DNA of 64,000 nt from Frankia alni ACN14a (lineage in GTDB: Bacteria; Actinomycetota; Actinomycetes; Frankiales; Frankiaceae): NCBI RefSeq assembly GCF_000058485.1, contig NC_008278.1:4148962-4212961 (forward strand), in the 5' to 3' direction. The translations under genes and the position numbers were made by a program. The first letter of the stretch is position 1, and every line of letters starts with the position of its first letter. Below the pieces are notes generated by a model. The model worked only from the letters and a program-made list of their open reading frames with translations, made no database searches and was not told where the DNA came from. This document shows positions 1 through 7,886 of this stretch, piece after piece.

Positions 1-855
1 CAGGACGATGGCCTGGACGACGGGCACGTCCTGGCCGAGCACCGCCTGCTGCGCGAGCTGGCCGATGCCGTTGCGGGAGAACACCACCTCGACGACGACC
101 GAGTTGACCACGGTGTACCCGACGACCACGCCGAGCAGGGTCAACGCCGGCAGCGAGGCGTTGCGCAGCGCGTGGCGGACCTGGATCGTCCAGCGGGACA
201 GGCCCTTGGCGCGGGCGGTGACGATGTAGGGCTCGCGCCAGGTGTCGCTGAGGCTGCGGGTGAGCAGTTGGGCGAGCATCGCGGCGCCCGGCAGGGCCAG
301 GGTGATCGACGGCAGAACCAGGGAACGCCAGCCGTGGGTGCCGGTCGCGGGCAGCCAGGTCAGCGAGAACGAGAAGATCTGGATGAGCAGCAGCCCGACG
401 AAGAACTGCGGCAGCGAGACGCCGACGGCGGGCAGCCGGGCCAGCAGCATCCGCGCGGGGCGCCACTGGACGTAGGTGGCGAGGAAGGCGACGGAGGTGC
501 CGAGCACCAGCATGATCACCACCGCGACGGCGCTGAGCAGGAGCGTCGAGGGCAGCCGGTCGGTGATGAGCCTGCCCACCGAGACGTTCTGCGTCAGCGA
601 CATCCCGAAGTCCAGGTGCAGCGCCCCCCACAGGTGGTGGAAGTACTGCACGAGGATCGGGTCGTCGAGGCCGTAGTGCGCCTTGAGGGCGTGCACCTGC
701 GCCGCGGTGAGCTGGCTGACGTCGGAGCCGCTCGCCTCGAGCTGCAGGGTGATCGGGTCGCTGGGCAGGACGTTCAGGATGATGAAGGTGACGGTGTAGG
801 CCGCCCAGAGCACGACAAGTGCCTGGGCGACCCTACCGGCGAGATAACGGGGCAT
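1..855 (-). CDS. DppB-type ABC transporter permease (3' end outside window)
   Basis: Inner-membrane permease of a dipeptide/oligopeptide/nickel-type (family 5) ABC importer. Translating the minus strand from the ATG at 855 gives MPRYLAGRVAQALVVLWAAY, a typical DppB start with a first membrane helix, then the short GLDDP segment followed by the periplasmic loop, hydrophobic helices, and the permease EAA-loop region (residues about 225-250, TARAKGLSRWTI). It has 285 codons in the window and runs off the left edge, so the last helix or so is missing. It lies 69 nt downstream of the binding-protein gene, so the two belong to one importer; a DppC-like permease and ATPases would be expected beyond position 1. 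Given the operon context the substrate may be an organosulfur compound, which is inference. Confidence 0.9.
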   Translation of the reverse strand, partial: MPRYLAGRVAQALVVLWAAYTVTFIILNVLPSDPITLQLEASGSDVSQLTAAQVHALKAHYGLDDPILVQYFHHLWGALHLDFGMSLTQNVSVGRLITDRLPSTLLLSAVAVVIMLVLGTSVAFLATYVQWRPARMLLARLPAVGVSLPQFFVGLLLIQIFSFSLTWLPATGTHGWRSLVLPSITLALPGAAMLAQLLTRSLSDTWREPYIVTARAKGLSRWTIQVRHALRNASLPALTLLGVVVGYTVVNSVVVEVVFSRNGIGQLAQQAVLGQDVPVVQAIVL

Positions 856-924
856 GTGGGTACCGGTCCTACGGAGGCGGGTTCCGGTCCCACGGTGGTG
901 GTTCCGGTGCTGGGTGCGAGGTCC

Positions 925-2601
925 TTACTTGGACAGCCAGATGTCGTTGGCGCGCAGGAAGCTCTCCGAGGTCCACGCGAAGCCGTGCACCTTGCCGGAG
1001 ACGCCGGCGGTCTGCAGCCGGTCGAAGAGCGGGTAGGCCACCCCGTTGTCGATCAGGGCGTCCTGCAGGTCCTTGTAGGCGGCGGCGCGCTGGGTGGGGT
1101 CGGCCGTGGACAGCCCCTTGGCGAACAGTGCGCTGATCTTCGCCGCGGTCGCCGGGTCCTGGGAGTACTTCGCCGTGTACTGCTTGGACACGGCCTGGTC
1201 GAGCGAGGAGCCGAGCACACTCGGGTCCGCCCGGGTCAGGTAGCCGCCGGCAAGGTCCCAGTCGCCGGAGTTGCCGGTCGGGGTGAGCTGCGCGGCCGTG
1301 ACGACCTTGATCTGGTAGTCGATGCCGACCTTCTTGAGCTGGTCCTGGACGAGCTGGTCACCGGGGCCCGCCGCGTTGGTCAGGTAGGTCAGCGTCAGCT
1401 TCTTGCCGTCCTTGTGCCGGTAGCCGTCGGGCCCGAGGGCCCAGCCGGCCTGGTCGAGCAACTTCGCCGCCCCGGCGGGGTCGTGGACGAGCTTGGCGGA
1501 CTCGTCCGTCGCGTACGGGGTGGTCGAGGTCACCGGGCTCTTCGCCACCGGGTAGTCGTCCCAGTACACGGTCTTGGCGTAGCTGGTCACGTCCAGCGCC
1601 TTGTACAGCGCCTTGCGGACCTGCAGGTCGGCCAGCGGCCGGCCGCCGGTGACGTTCGGGATCAGCAGCCCGATGATGCCGGGCAGGGCGCGGGTCTGGA
1701 TGCTGGCGCCGGAGGCCTTGATGACCTGCTGGTCGGCGGAGGTGATCGGCTGGCGCGGCCAGGCGATGTCGATCGTGCCGTTGGTCAGGCTGCCGACCCG
1801 GACGTTGTCCTCGGCGATGTAGCTGACGTCGATGCCGTCGAGGTACGCCGCGCCCTTGTTCGCGATCAGCGAGCTGGGCCAGGCGTAGCCGGCACGCCTG
1901 GTGAGCTTCGCCGACTTGCCGGCCGAGTAGCTGTCGAGGGTGAACTCACCCGAGCCGACGACCTTGCCGGCGCAGCGCGCCTCCGGGGTCTCCTTGTAGG
2001 TCGCCGGCGACAGGATGGCCGTCGTCGTCGTCGAGGAGGCCTGCAGGAACGCGGCGTTGGGCGTGGCGAAGTCGACCTTGACGGTGTACGGGTCGACGAC
2101 GGTGGTCGACTTGTAGCCGGCGAGGTAGGTCAGGCCGAGCGTCGACTTGGCGCCGAGGTCGTGCAGCCCGTCGTAGGCCGTCTTGACCGCGGTCGCGTCG
2201 AACTTGGTGCCGTCGCTGAACGTCACGTCCTTGCGCAGGTTGAACGTGTACGAGGTGGCGTCGGGGCTCACCGTCCAGCTCGTCGCGAGCCAGGGGACGA
2301 TCTTGCCGGTCTTCGGGTCCTGGTCGGTCAGCGAGTCGGCGATGTTCCGGTCGATGCTGCGGGACTCGATCCAGTACACCTGGTTCGGGTCGATGCAGGC
2401 CTGGAAGTCCGACCAGAAGGCGATCTTCAGACGCCCGCCGGGAACGGGCTTGCCGTCCTGGGCGCCGCCGGCCGCGGAGGTGCCGGAACCGGAACCGGAG
2501 GAGCCGCCGCTCCCGCAGGCCGCGAGGGAGACGGCCGCGAGGACCGAGACGGCCGTAGCGGCCAGCCGTCTCGTCGTTCGATGACGGTGCGACGTGGACA
2601 T
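925..2601 (-). CDS. Family-5 extracellular solute-binding lipoprotein
   Basis: 558-aa substrate-binding protein of the DppA/OppA/NikA (SBP_bac_5) family that delivers ligand to the permease encoded just downstream. The N-terminus has basic residues, a hydrophobic stretch and a lipobox (SLAAC, Cys about 29), then a Gly/Ser-rich linker, so the mature protein is a membrane-anchored lipoprotein. Recognisable family features are the WLATSW segment after the ligand-entry region, the FNLRKDVTFSDGT block, and the C-terminal DLQDALID region near residue 510. The length is usual for the family. It is the fourth gene of the minus-strand operon with the flavin monooxygenases and follows the DszC-like gene after a 100-nt gap that contains three near-copies of GATGGACGG. 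The importer probably takes up an organosulfur ligand; the ligand itself cannot be read from sequence. Confidence 0.92.
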   Translation of the reverse strand: MSTSHRHRTTRRLAATAVSVLAAVSLAACGSGGSSGSGSGTSAAGGAQDGKPVPGGRLKIAFWSDFQACIDPNQVYWIESRSIDRNIADSLTDQDPKTGKIVPWLATSWTVSPDATSYTFNLRKDVTFSDGTKFDATAVKTAYDGLHDLGAKSTLGLTYLAGYKSTTVVDPYTVKVDFATPNAAFLQASSTTTTAILSPATYKETPEARCAGKVVGSGEFTLDSYSAGKSAKLTRRAGYAWPSSLIANKGAAYLDGIDVSYIAEDNVRVGSLTNGTIDIAWPRQPITSADQQVIKASGASIQTRALPGIIGLLIPNVTGGRPLADLQVRKALYKALDVTSYAKTVYWDDYPVAKSPVTSTTPYATDESAKLVHDPAGAAKLLDQAGWALGPDGYRHKDGKKLTLTYLTNAAGPGDQLVQDQLKKVGIDYQIKVVTAAQLTPTGNSGDWDLAGGYLTRADPSVLGSSLDQAVSKQYTAKYSQDPATAAKISALFAKGLSTADPTQRAAAYKDLQDALIDNGVAYPLFDRLQTAGVSGKVHGFAWTSESFLRANDIWLSK

Positions 2602-2701
2602 GGTGATGGTGCTCCCCCTTGTGACGTTCCGCGACGTGCGGACGGGATGGACGGGATGGACGGGTTCCAGGCCCGGGGCCGGGAGGGTGGGGACGCGGCG
2701 G

Positions 2702-3955
2702 CTAGCCGGCGGCGGGCGCCGCGGCGGCGAGGACGCGCCGGCCCGCGATGAGCAGCGCGGTGTCCTCCTGCGGCGGGTGGACCCGGACGCAGTGGACGTC
2801 GCGCAGGTGGCGTTCGAGCGGGTTGCGCCGGGTCAGGCCGGGGTTGCCGATCGCGGCGACCGCGGTCTGCACGGCGGTGATCGCCGCCCGGGCGATGAGC
2901 GGCTTGGCGAGAACGGAGCGTTCCGCCGCCTCCGGCGCGCCCTGCTCGAAGCGGCGGGCCACCCCGAAGGCGATCTCCTCGGCGGCGACGAGCTGCGCCT
3001 CGATCTCGCCGGCGACCGTCTGGATCCGCTCGGTCGTGGCGATCGGGCGGCCCAGCGCCGTGGGGACCCGCTCGTTGGCGAAGCGCAGGAAGAACTCCTG
3101 CGCGGCCCGGGCCACCCCGATGTACAGGGCGGTCGCCCCGATCCCGACGGCGGCGAACCCGGCGTCCGGGGTCTGGGCGGAGGCGGGCAGCCCGCGGAAG
3201 TTCGCCGCCGGCACCTCGACGTCGCGGTAGATCACGTCGTGGGTGCTGCTCGCCCGCAGCCCGAAGTGGTCCCAGGTGCGGACGATCTCGATGCCGGGCG
3301 TGTCGGCGGGGATGATCACGTGCCCGAGCAGCGGGTCGTCCTCCTCGGTGGCGACCCACACCAGGTGGTAGCTCAGCCCCTCGGAGCTGGTCGCGAAGCC
3401 CTTGTGCCCGTTGACCACCCAGCCGTCGGCGGTCCGGCGGATCTTCGTCGCCGGCAGGCCGCCGCGGGCCGGGGCGCCGAGCTCCGGCTCGGCCCGGATC
3501 GCGTTGAGCAGCACCGGGCGCTCCAGCGAGTCGGCGACGACCGTGCGGTAGAGCTCGTCGGGCCAGAACGGGTCCCGGGCCTGCAGCACGTGCTGGAAGA
3601 CGGTCATCGCGGAGACCAGCGCCACCGACGGGTCGCCCTTGCCGAGGGCCTCGAACACCCGGATGCTGTCGGTCGGGCTCAGTGCCCGCCCGCCGTAGCG
3701 CGGGTCGATGCCCAGGCGCAGCAGGCCTGCGTCGTGCACGGCCTGCACGCCCTTCCAGGGGAACGCCCCCGACCGGTCGTACTCCTCGGCGGTGGCGGCG
3801 AGCTGGGCGCCGACCCGGGCCAGCGCCTCGTCGGAGATGTCGACGTCGGGCAGCGGCGCCGCGGCCACGGCCTGTCCGGCCGGCGCGGCCTCGCCGCCCA
3901 GCACGGAGCCGGCTTCGGCGATCGACGGCGGGATCACGTCGGACGGGGCGGTCAT
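2702..3955 (-). CDS. DszC/SfnB-like acyl-CoA dehydrogenase-fold flavin monooxygenase
   Basis: 417-aa acyl-CoA-dehydrogenase-fold flavoprotein. The ATG at 3955 overlaps the upstream stop codon (ATGA), which fixes the start against a longer in-frame extension. The C-terminal block NPLERHLRDVHCVRVHPPQ resembles the sulfur-group members (DszC of dibenzothiophene desulfurisation, SfnB of dimethylsulfone use), which use reduced flavin and oxygen rather than dehydrogenating acyl-CoA; the usual catalytic YEG block of true acyl-CoA dehydrogenases is absent. The middle domain has the WVVNGHKGFAT element. Position next to an SsuD-like monooxygenase and behind a Cys-rich leader supports a role in releasing sulfur from organic compounds. 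The substrate is unknown; a plain acyl-CoA dehydrogenase role is less likely. Confidence 0.85.
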   Translation of the reverse strand: MTAPSDVIPPSIAEAGSVLGGEAAPAGQAVAAAPLPDVDISDEALARVGAQLAATAEEYDRSGAFPWKGVQAVHDAGLLRLGIDPRYGGRALSPTDSIRVFEALGKGDPSVALVSAMTVFQHVLQARDPFWPDELYRTVVADSLERPVLLNAIRAEPELGAPARGGLPATKIRRTADGWVVNGHKGFATSSEGLSYHLVWVATEEDDPLLGHVIIPADTPGIEIVRTWDHFGLRASSTHDVIYRDVEVPAANFRGLPASAQTPDAGFAAVGIGATALYIGVARAAQEFFLRFANERVPTALGRPIATTERIQTVAGEIEAQLVAAEEIAFGVARRFEQGAPEAAERSVLAKPLIARAAITAVQTAVAAIGNPGLTRRNPLERHLRDVHCVRVHPPQEDTALLIAGRRVLAAAAPAAG

Positions 3956-5124
3956 GACGCCACCCGCGCCCCGGCCGCGCCGACGAGCTCTGGCTGGGGC
4001 AGCCCGGCGTCGAGTGGTACGACCTCGCCGCGACGGCCCGTCGCCTCCCGGTGGGCCAGCTCCTGGCGCACCAGCGGCAGGACGTAGCGTCCGTAGTCGA
4101 CGACGTCGTTGAAGTTGTCGTACCCGCGGATCGAGACGAGTTCGGCGCCGAGGTCGACGTAGTCGAGGATCGCGGCGGCGACCGTCTCGGGCGTCCCGAC
4201 CAGCGCGGTCGACGCACCGGCGGCGTTGGTCGCCTTGGCGGTGGCGGTCCACAGCGCGCGGTCGTGCACCTCGCCGCGGGCGGCGGCGGCCAGCAGCCGC
4301 TGGGAGCCGACGTTGGCCGGGGTGGCGTTGCCGCCCACCCGGAAGCCCTTGTGGACGATCCCGCCGTTGCCCTGCAGGACGCCGAGGATCTGGTGCGCCT
4401 TCTCCCAGGCGAGCTGTTCGGTCGGGGCGATGATCGGCCGGAAGGTGACCCAGATCCGCGGGGTGTCGCTGCGCCCGGCGAGGCGGGCCTGCTCGTACAC
4501 CGCGTCGATCTGCTGCTTCGTCTCGGCCAGCGGTTCGCCCCAGAGCCCGAAGATGTCGCCCTTGGCGCCGCCGACCTGGTAGGCCTCGGCCGACGAGCCG
4601 CCCACCGACACCGGGATGGTGCCGTTGACCGGCCGGACCAGCGAGACGAAGTCCTCGAACGAGTAGTAGGTCCCGGCGTGGTCGAACGGGGTCGTCGAGG
4701 TCCACACCTTGCGCAGGATGTCGATGTACTCCGACTGCCGGGCGTACCGCTCGGTCTTGCTCAGCCGGTCACCCTCGCGGGCCTGCTCGCGGTCGTCGCC
4801 ACCGGCGATGAAGTGCACGACGGCCCGCCCGCCGCTGAGCTGGTCCAGCGTGGCGAGCTGCTTGGCGGCGACCGTCGGGTACATCGTGTTGGGCCGCAGC
4901 GCCACGATGGGCCTGACCCGCTCGGTGTGCTGGGTGATCGCGGAGGCCAGGGTGAACGGGTCGTGGAACGACGAGCTGTAGGCCACGAGCGTGTAGTCGA
5001 AGCCGCCCTCGTCCAGCGCCCGCGCGTACCGCTTGAAGAACGGCAGGTCGATGTCGGTCTGCCCGAGCCGGTTGAGCTCGTTGGACTGGTTGATGTTGAT
5101 CGCGCTGATGAACTCGACGGGCAT
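3952..5124 (-). CDS. LLM-class FMNH2-dependent monooxygenase, SsuD/SfnG-like
   Basis: 390-aa luciferase-like TIM-barrel monooxygenase of the alkanesulfonate type. Members cleave C-S bonds of sulfonates or sulfones with reduced flavin and oxygen, releasing sulfite or sulfinate. Visible family features are the start FISAININQSNE, LRPNTMYPTVAAKQLATLDQ (residues about 76-95), SGGRAVVHFIAGGDDREQ, and the late VGTPETVAAAILDYVDLGA segment. The stop overlaps the start of the DszC-like gene, and the hydrolase gene ends 47 nt upstream, so all are probably one transcript. No reductase gene is present in the window, so flavin must be reduced by an enzyme encoded elsewhere. Assignment to the family is firm; the exact substrate is not. 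Confidence 0.9.
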   Translation of the reverse strand: MPVEFISAININQSNELNRLGQTDIDLPFFKRYARALDEGGFDYTLVAYSSSFHDPFTLASAITQHTERVRPIVALRPNTMYPTVAAKQLATLDQLSGGRAVVHFIAGGDDREQAREGDRLSKTERYARQSEYIDILRKVWTSTTPFDHAGTYYSFEDFVSLVRPVNGTIPVSVGGSSAEAYQVGGAKGDIFGLWGEPLAETKQQIDAVYEQARLAGRSDTPRIWVTFRPIIAPTEQLAWEKAHQILGVLQGNGGIVHKGFRVGGNATPANVGSQRLLAAAARGEVHDRALWTATAKATNAAGASTALVGTPETVAAAILDYVDLGAELVSIRGYDNFNDVVDYGRYVLPLVRQELAHREATGRRGEVVPLDAGLPQPELVGAAGARVAS

Positions 5125-5171
5125 CAGGGTCCTCCGGGAAGGCGGTCAGGCGCGGGGGCGGTGGGGGCAGG

Positions 5172-6056
5172 TCACGACCAGCGCGCGATGGCGGGCAGTT
5201 CGCTACCGAGCCGCAGGCGTTCGAGGAACAGCACGATGGCGGCGGCGGCGGTGCGGTGGGTGGCGTCGTTGAGGGCGTCGTGCCTGCCCCCGTCGATGGT
5301 GACCAGCTCGGCCCGGGGCGCCGCCGCGTACCGGGCGCGCGCCTGGCCGAGCGGGCTGACGAGGTCGGCCGTGCCGTGCAGACCCAGCACCGGCAGGTCC
5401 ACCCGGCCCAGGTCGCCGTCGGCGAGCCAGGCCGGCGGGACGGGCGTGTCCAGGCCCCCGCGGCGCAGGTGCGGGTCGGCGCTGAGCCGGGCCTGGTGGG
5501 TCGGGCAGGCCGTGCGCGCCGCGAGCTCGGCCGCCCAGCGGCCCTCGCCCTCGCCGTCCTCATCCCCCGCCCCGGTCGCCCCTGTCCTGGTCGCCCCCGC
5601 CCCGGTTGCCCCTGTCCCGGTCCCCGTCGCCCCTGCCGCGATCGAGGTGGCGTCCGCCGGGGCGGCGGTGCCCGCCGAGGCGTCGGCATCGGCCGGCGGC
5701 AGGCCGACGAGCAGCAGCGCGTCGGCCTGCACGGTCCCCGTCGCGACGAGGGCGGCGACGAACGCGGCGCCGGCGTCGGAGCCCGCCAGGACGCGGGGCG
5801 CCGGCAGGTCGGGGTCGCTCAGCAGGGTGCGGATGTCCGCCGTCACCGCGTCCGCATCTGCGGTCGGATCCCCGACGACGCGCACGCGGTAGCCGTCGAA
5901 CGCGATCCGGGTGCCGAACCGCTCGTAGACGCCGGGGTGCTCACCGCGCCCGACGACCAGAATGATCGTTCCGCGCGGGGCGACGGCGGGCGGGTTGTCC
6001 CACGCGGCAATGGTCGGGGCCGGCGCGGGGGCGGTGGAGAGCTGGGCGGAGGTCAT
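5172..6056 (-). CDS. Alpha/beta hydrolase with a low-complexity insert
   Basis: 294-aa alpha/beta hydrolase, first gene of the sulfur operon after the leader peptide. The oxyanion strand reads GTIILVVGRGEHPGVYERFG. The nucleophile elbow is VLAGSDAGAAF, read here as Ser93 in a small-x-Ser-x-small context; an Asp94 nucleophile (GSDAG) is the alternative. Asp231 (LHGTADLV) and His259 (GGRHDALND) complete a likely triad. Between residues about 140 and 172 sits a Gly/Ala/Thr-rich insert ending in an acidic DEDGEGEG run, encoded by short near-repeats and probably a disordered loop in the cap. Related hydrolases often accompany organosulfur monooxygenases, perhaps to trim esters. The specific substrate is unknown. 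Confidence 0.8.
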   Translation of the reverse strand: MTSAQLSTAPAPAPTIAAWDNPPAVAPRGTIILVVGRGEHPGVYERFGTRIAFDGYRVRVVGDPTADADAVTADIRTLLSDPDLPAPRVLAGSDAGAAFVAALVATGTVQADALLLVGLPPADADASAGTAAPADATSIAAGATGTGTGATGAGATRTGATGAGDEDGEGEGRWAAELAARTACPTHQARLSADPHLRRGGLDTPVPPAWLADGDLGRVDLPVLGLHGTADLVSPLGQARARYAAAPRAELVTIDGGRHDALNDATHRTAAAAIVLFLERLRLGSELPAIARWS

Positions 6057-6124
6057 CGAGGCGTCCTTCGTCCGGGAGTCGGGGACTCGGTCCGGTCAGG
6101 GGGTCCGGGCCGGGGTGCGGTGCG

Positions 6125-6200
6125 GGCACGGAGGGTAGGGGGCACGGAGGGTAGGGGGCACGGAGGGTGGGGGCCCGGCGGGTGGGGGCCCGGCGGTGCG
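6125..6200. repeat. About five degenerate 16-nt tandem repeats
   Basis: The unit GGCACGGAGGGTAGGG is repeated head to tail, drifting to a GGCCCGGCGGGTGGGG form. The block lies in the long 5' region between the leader peptide gene and the hydrolase start. It could influence RNA folding of the leader or be a neutral minisatellite. Confidence 0.7.
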
Positions 6201-6614
6201 GGCGCGCTGGGGGATGCGGGCACGGCGGAACCGGCGGGCGGTCGGCGCACGGGGCAGGCGCGCACGGCCGGCCGGCCGAGCACGAGGGCGCGGCGGCGGC
6301 GCAGACGTAGAGGGATGGACGGCGGGGCGGAGGCGGCCGAGCGGGAGGCGCCTGGCCTGGACGGTCTGCACAGCGCGGGTGGTGCACCGCGTGCACCGGA
6401 GGGCCGGACGAACTCAGCGGTCGTCGACGCCGTCGCGCCGTGCGAGGATCGGGACCTGACTGGTGGCCGGGGCGGCGCCACCCGTCGCGGCGGGCCGGCA
6501 GGCGGCGGTCGCGGCGGCGGACTGTCCGACCGGCCGGGGCGTCACCGTGCCGGCACCGTCAGGCGTGGCCGGGCCGGCGTCCGGGTCCGGCTGGCGCCGG
6601 CGGTGCGGGTCGCG

Positions 6615-6680
6615 TCAGCGGCAGCGACAACAGGACGAGGCGAGGATGCCGAAGTCGACCACCCGCCGGCGGGTCAACAC
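6615..6680 (-). CDS. Cys-rich leader peptide of the sulfur operon
   Basis: A 21-codon reading frame on the minus strand starts with GTG at 6680 and ends with TGA at 6615. The product begins M-LTRRRVVDF and ends SSCCRCR, with three cysteines in its last six residues. This has the typical form of the short leader peptides often found upstream of actinobacterial sulfur-acquisition operons: an initial hydrophobic residue, an Arg cluster, a VD pair, then terminal Cys codons. The established idea is that cysteine starvation stalls ribosomes at the Cys codons and changes downstream RNA folding. The distance to the first structural gene (558 nt) is longer than usual. No clear Shine-Dalgarno sequence is seen, so it may be translated from a leaderless or nearly leaderless transcript. 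The TTG one codon later is the alternative start. Confidence 0.72.
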   Translation of the reverse strand: MLTRRRVVDFGILASSCCRCR

Positions 6681-6812
6681 CCGCTGGGGTAGCGGCACGG
6701 CGACGGCACAGCCGGCACGAGGGGCGTTGACCTGCCCGAACCGGGATGCACGCGACCTGCCGACCATGTCCATGAGGATGGTTGGTTTTCCTCGGGTTGT
6801 CCAACGCGGATC

Positions 6813-6842
6813 CGCGATCGCACCGATCAGGATTCGCGATCG
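6813..6842. promoter_or_regulatory. Repeated CGCGATCG boxes upstream of the LysR gene
   Basis: Two copies of CGCGATCG, each with a palindromic CGATCG core, start 22 nt apart (6813 and 6835), about two helical turns, just upstream of the LysR start. The spacing and position suggest a binding region for the LysR protein controlling itself and perhaps the divergent sulfur operon. A possible -10 element (TATGGT, 6851-6856) follows. The functional role is inferred. Confidence 0.4.
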
Positions 6843-6851
6843 GTTCGTGTT

Positions 6852-7718
6852 ATGGTGCGCCCTGTGTCCTCAGTGCTCGACATAAACGCTTTGCGTAGCC
6901 TCATCTCGATCGCCGACAGCGGCGGTTTCCGGCGGGCGGCGGAGACCCTGTGCGTCTCGCAGTCCGCCGTGAGCCAGCACGTCCGGCGGCTGGAGAAGAC
7001 GGTCGGGCGCCCGCTGGTCGAGCCGGACGGTCGGGCCACCCGCTTCACCCCCGACGGTGAGCTCCTGCTCGCCGCGGCGCGCCGGCTCCTCGCCCTGCAC
7101 GACGGCACGCTCGAACAGCTCGGCGTCGGCGGCCCGGCCCGGCCGTCCACGATCACCGTCGGCGCCACCGAGCACGCCGCGGATCACCTGTTGCCCCTGT
7201 GGATGGAGGCGCTCACCGCCGGGTTCCCGGACGCGCGCGTGCAGTTCCGCCTCGATCGGGGGGCCCGCCTCACCGAGGCGCTCGACCAGGGCGCGGTCGA
7301 CGTCGCCGTGCTCATCGGCTCGGCCCGCGCCGCCGTCTCCCGGCCCGCCGGCGCCCTGCCGCTGGCCTGGTACGCGGCCGAGGGTTGGACGCCGCCGCCA
7401 CCGGACCGTCCACTGCCCCTGGTGGCGATCAACGATCCGTGCACGATCCGCAGCCAGGCGCTGAGCACCCTGGCACGGGTCGGCCGCACCGCCTGGGTGG
7501 TCGGCGAGGCCGGTCACCTCGCCGGAGTGCTGCAGGCCGCCCGGGCCGGCGTCGGGGTGGCGCTGCTCGCGGATGTCGGCCCGGTCCCACCCGGCCTGGT
7601 CCGCCGCGACGACCTGCCCCCGGTCACCCCCGAGCCGCTGCACATCCGCACCCGCCGGGGCGCGCCACCCCGGCTCGCCGAGCTCATCCGCGACACCGTC
7701 GTCGCCGCGCTGGCCTGA
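6852..7718 (+). CDS. LysR-family transcriptional regulator
   Basis: 288-aa LysR-type regulator transcribed away from the sulfur operon. The N-terminal winged helix is clear: LDINALRSLISIADSGGF, then RAAETLCVSQSAVSQHVRRLE with the recognition helix. The effector-binding domain starts around residue 95 (ITVGATEHAADHLLPLW). The ATG at 6852 lies inside a candidate -10 element, so translation may start at the GTG at 6864 or 6873 on a leaderless mRNA. Divergent orientation next to a leader-controlled organosulfur operon suggests a CysB/Cbl-like role, responding to sulfur supply or to the imported ligand. This is inference from position; the effector is not known. Confidence 0.9.
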   Translation: MVRPVSSVLDINALRSLISIADSGGFRRAAETLCVSQSAVSQHVRRLEKTVGRPLVEPDGRATRFTPDGELLLAAARRLLALHDGTLEQLGVGGPARPSTITVGATEHAADHLLPLWMEALTAGFPDARVQFRLDRGARLTEALDQGAVDVAVLIGSARAAVSRPAGALPLAWYAAEGWTPPPPDRPLPLVAINDPCTIRSQALSTLARVGRTAWVVGEAGHLAGVLQAARAGVGVALLADVGPVPPGLVRRDDLPPVTPEPLHIRTRRGAPPRLAELIRDTVVAALA

Positions 7719-7886
7719 GACCAGGCCCCGGCTCCCGGCCCGGTCGCCGGCCCTTCCGTCGAGACCACCCTTCGGCACCACCCGCCGAGACCCCCGCCGA
7801 GACCCCCGTCGGGGCCAGCCGTCAGGGTCGCGCGTTGCGGTCGCGTCCGTTGGGGTCGTCCGGCATGACCGCACGTCACGGCGGGC

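Noticed and set aside
172-2751. Very long plus-strand open frame (859 codons) opposite the binding protein and permease genes
   Set aside because: Composition is Gly/Arg/Asp/Val-rich without any family motif, and the minus strand carries clear DppB and DppA-type proteins. It is a by-product of high GC content.
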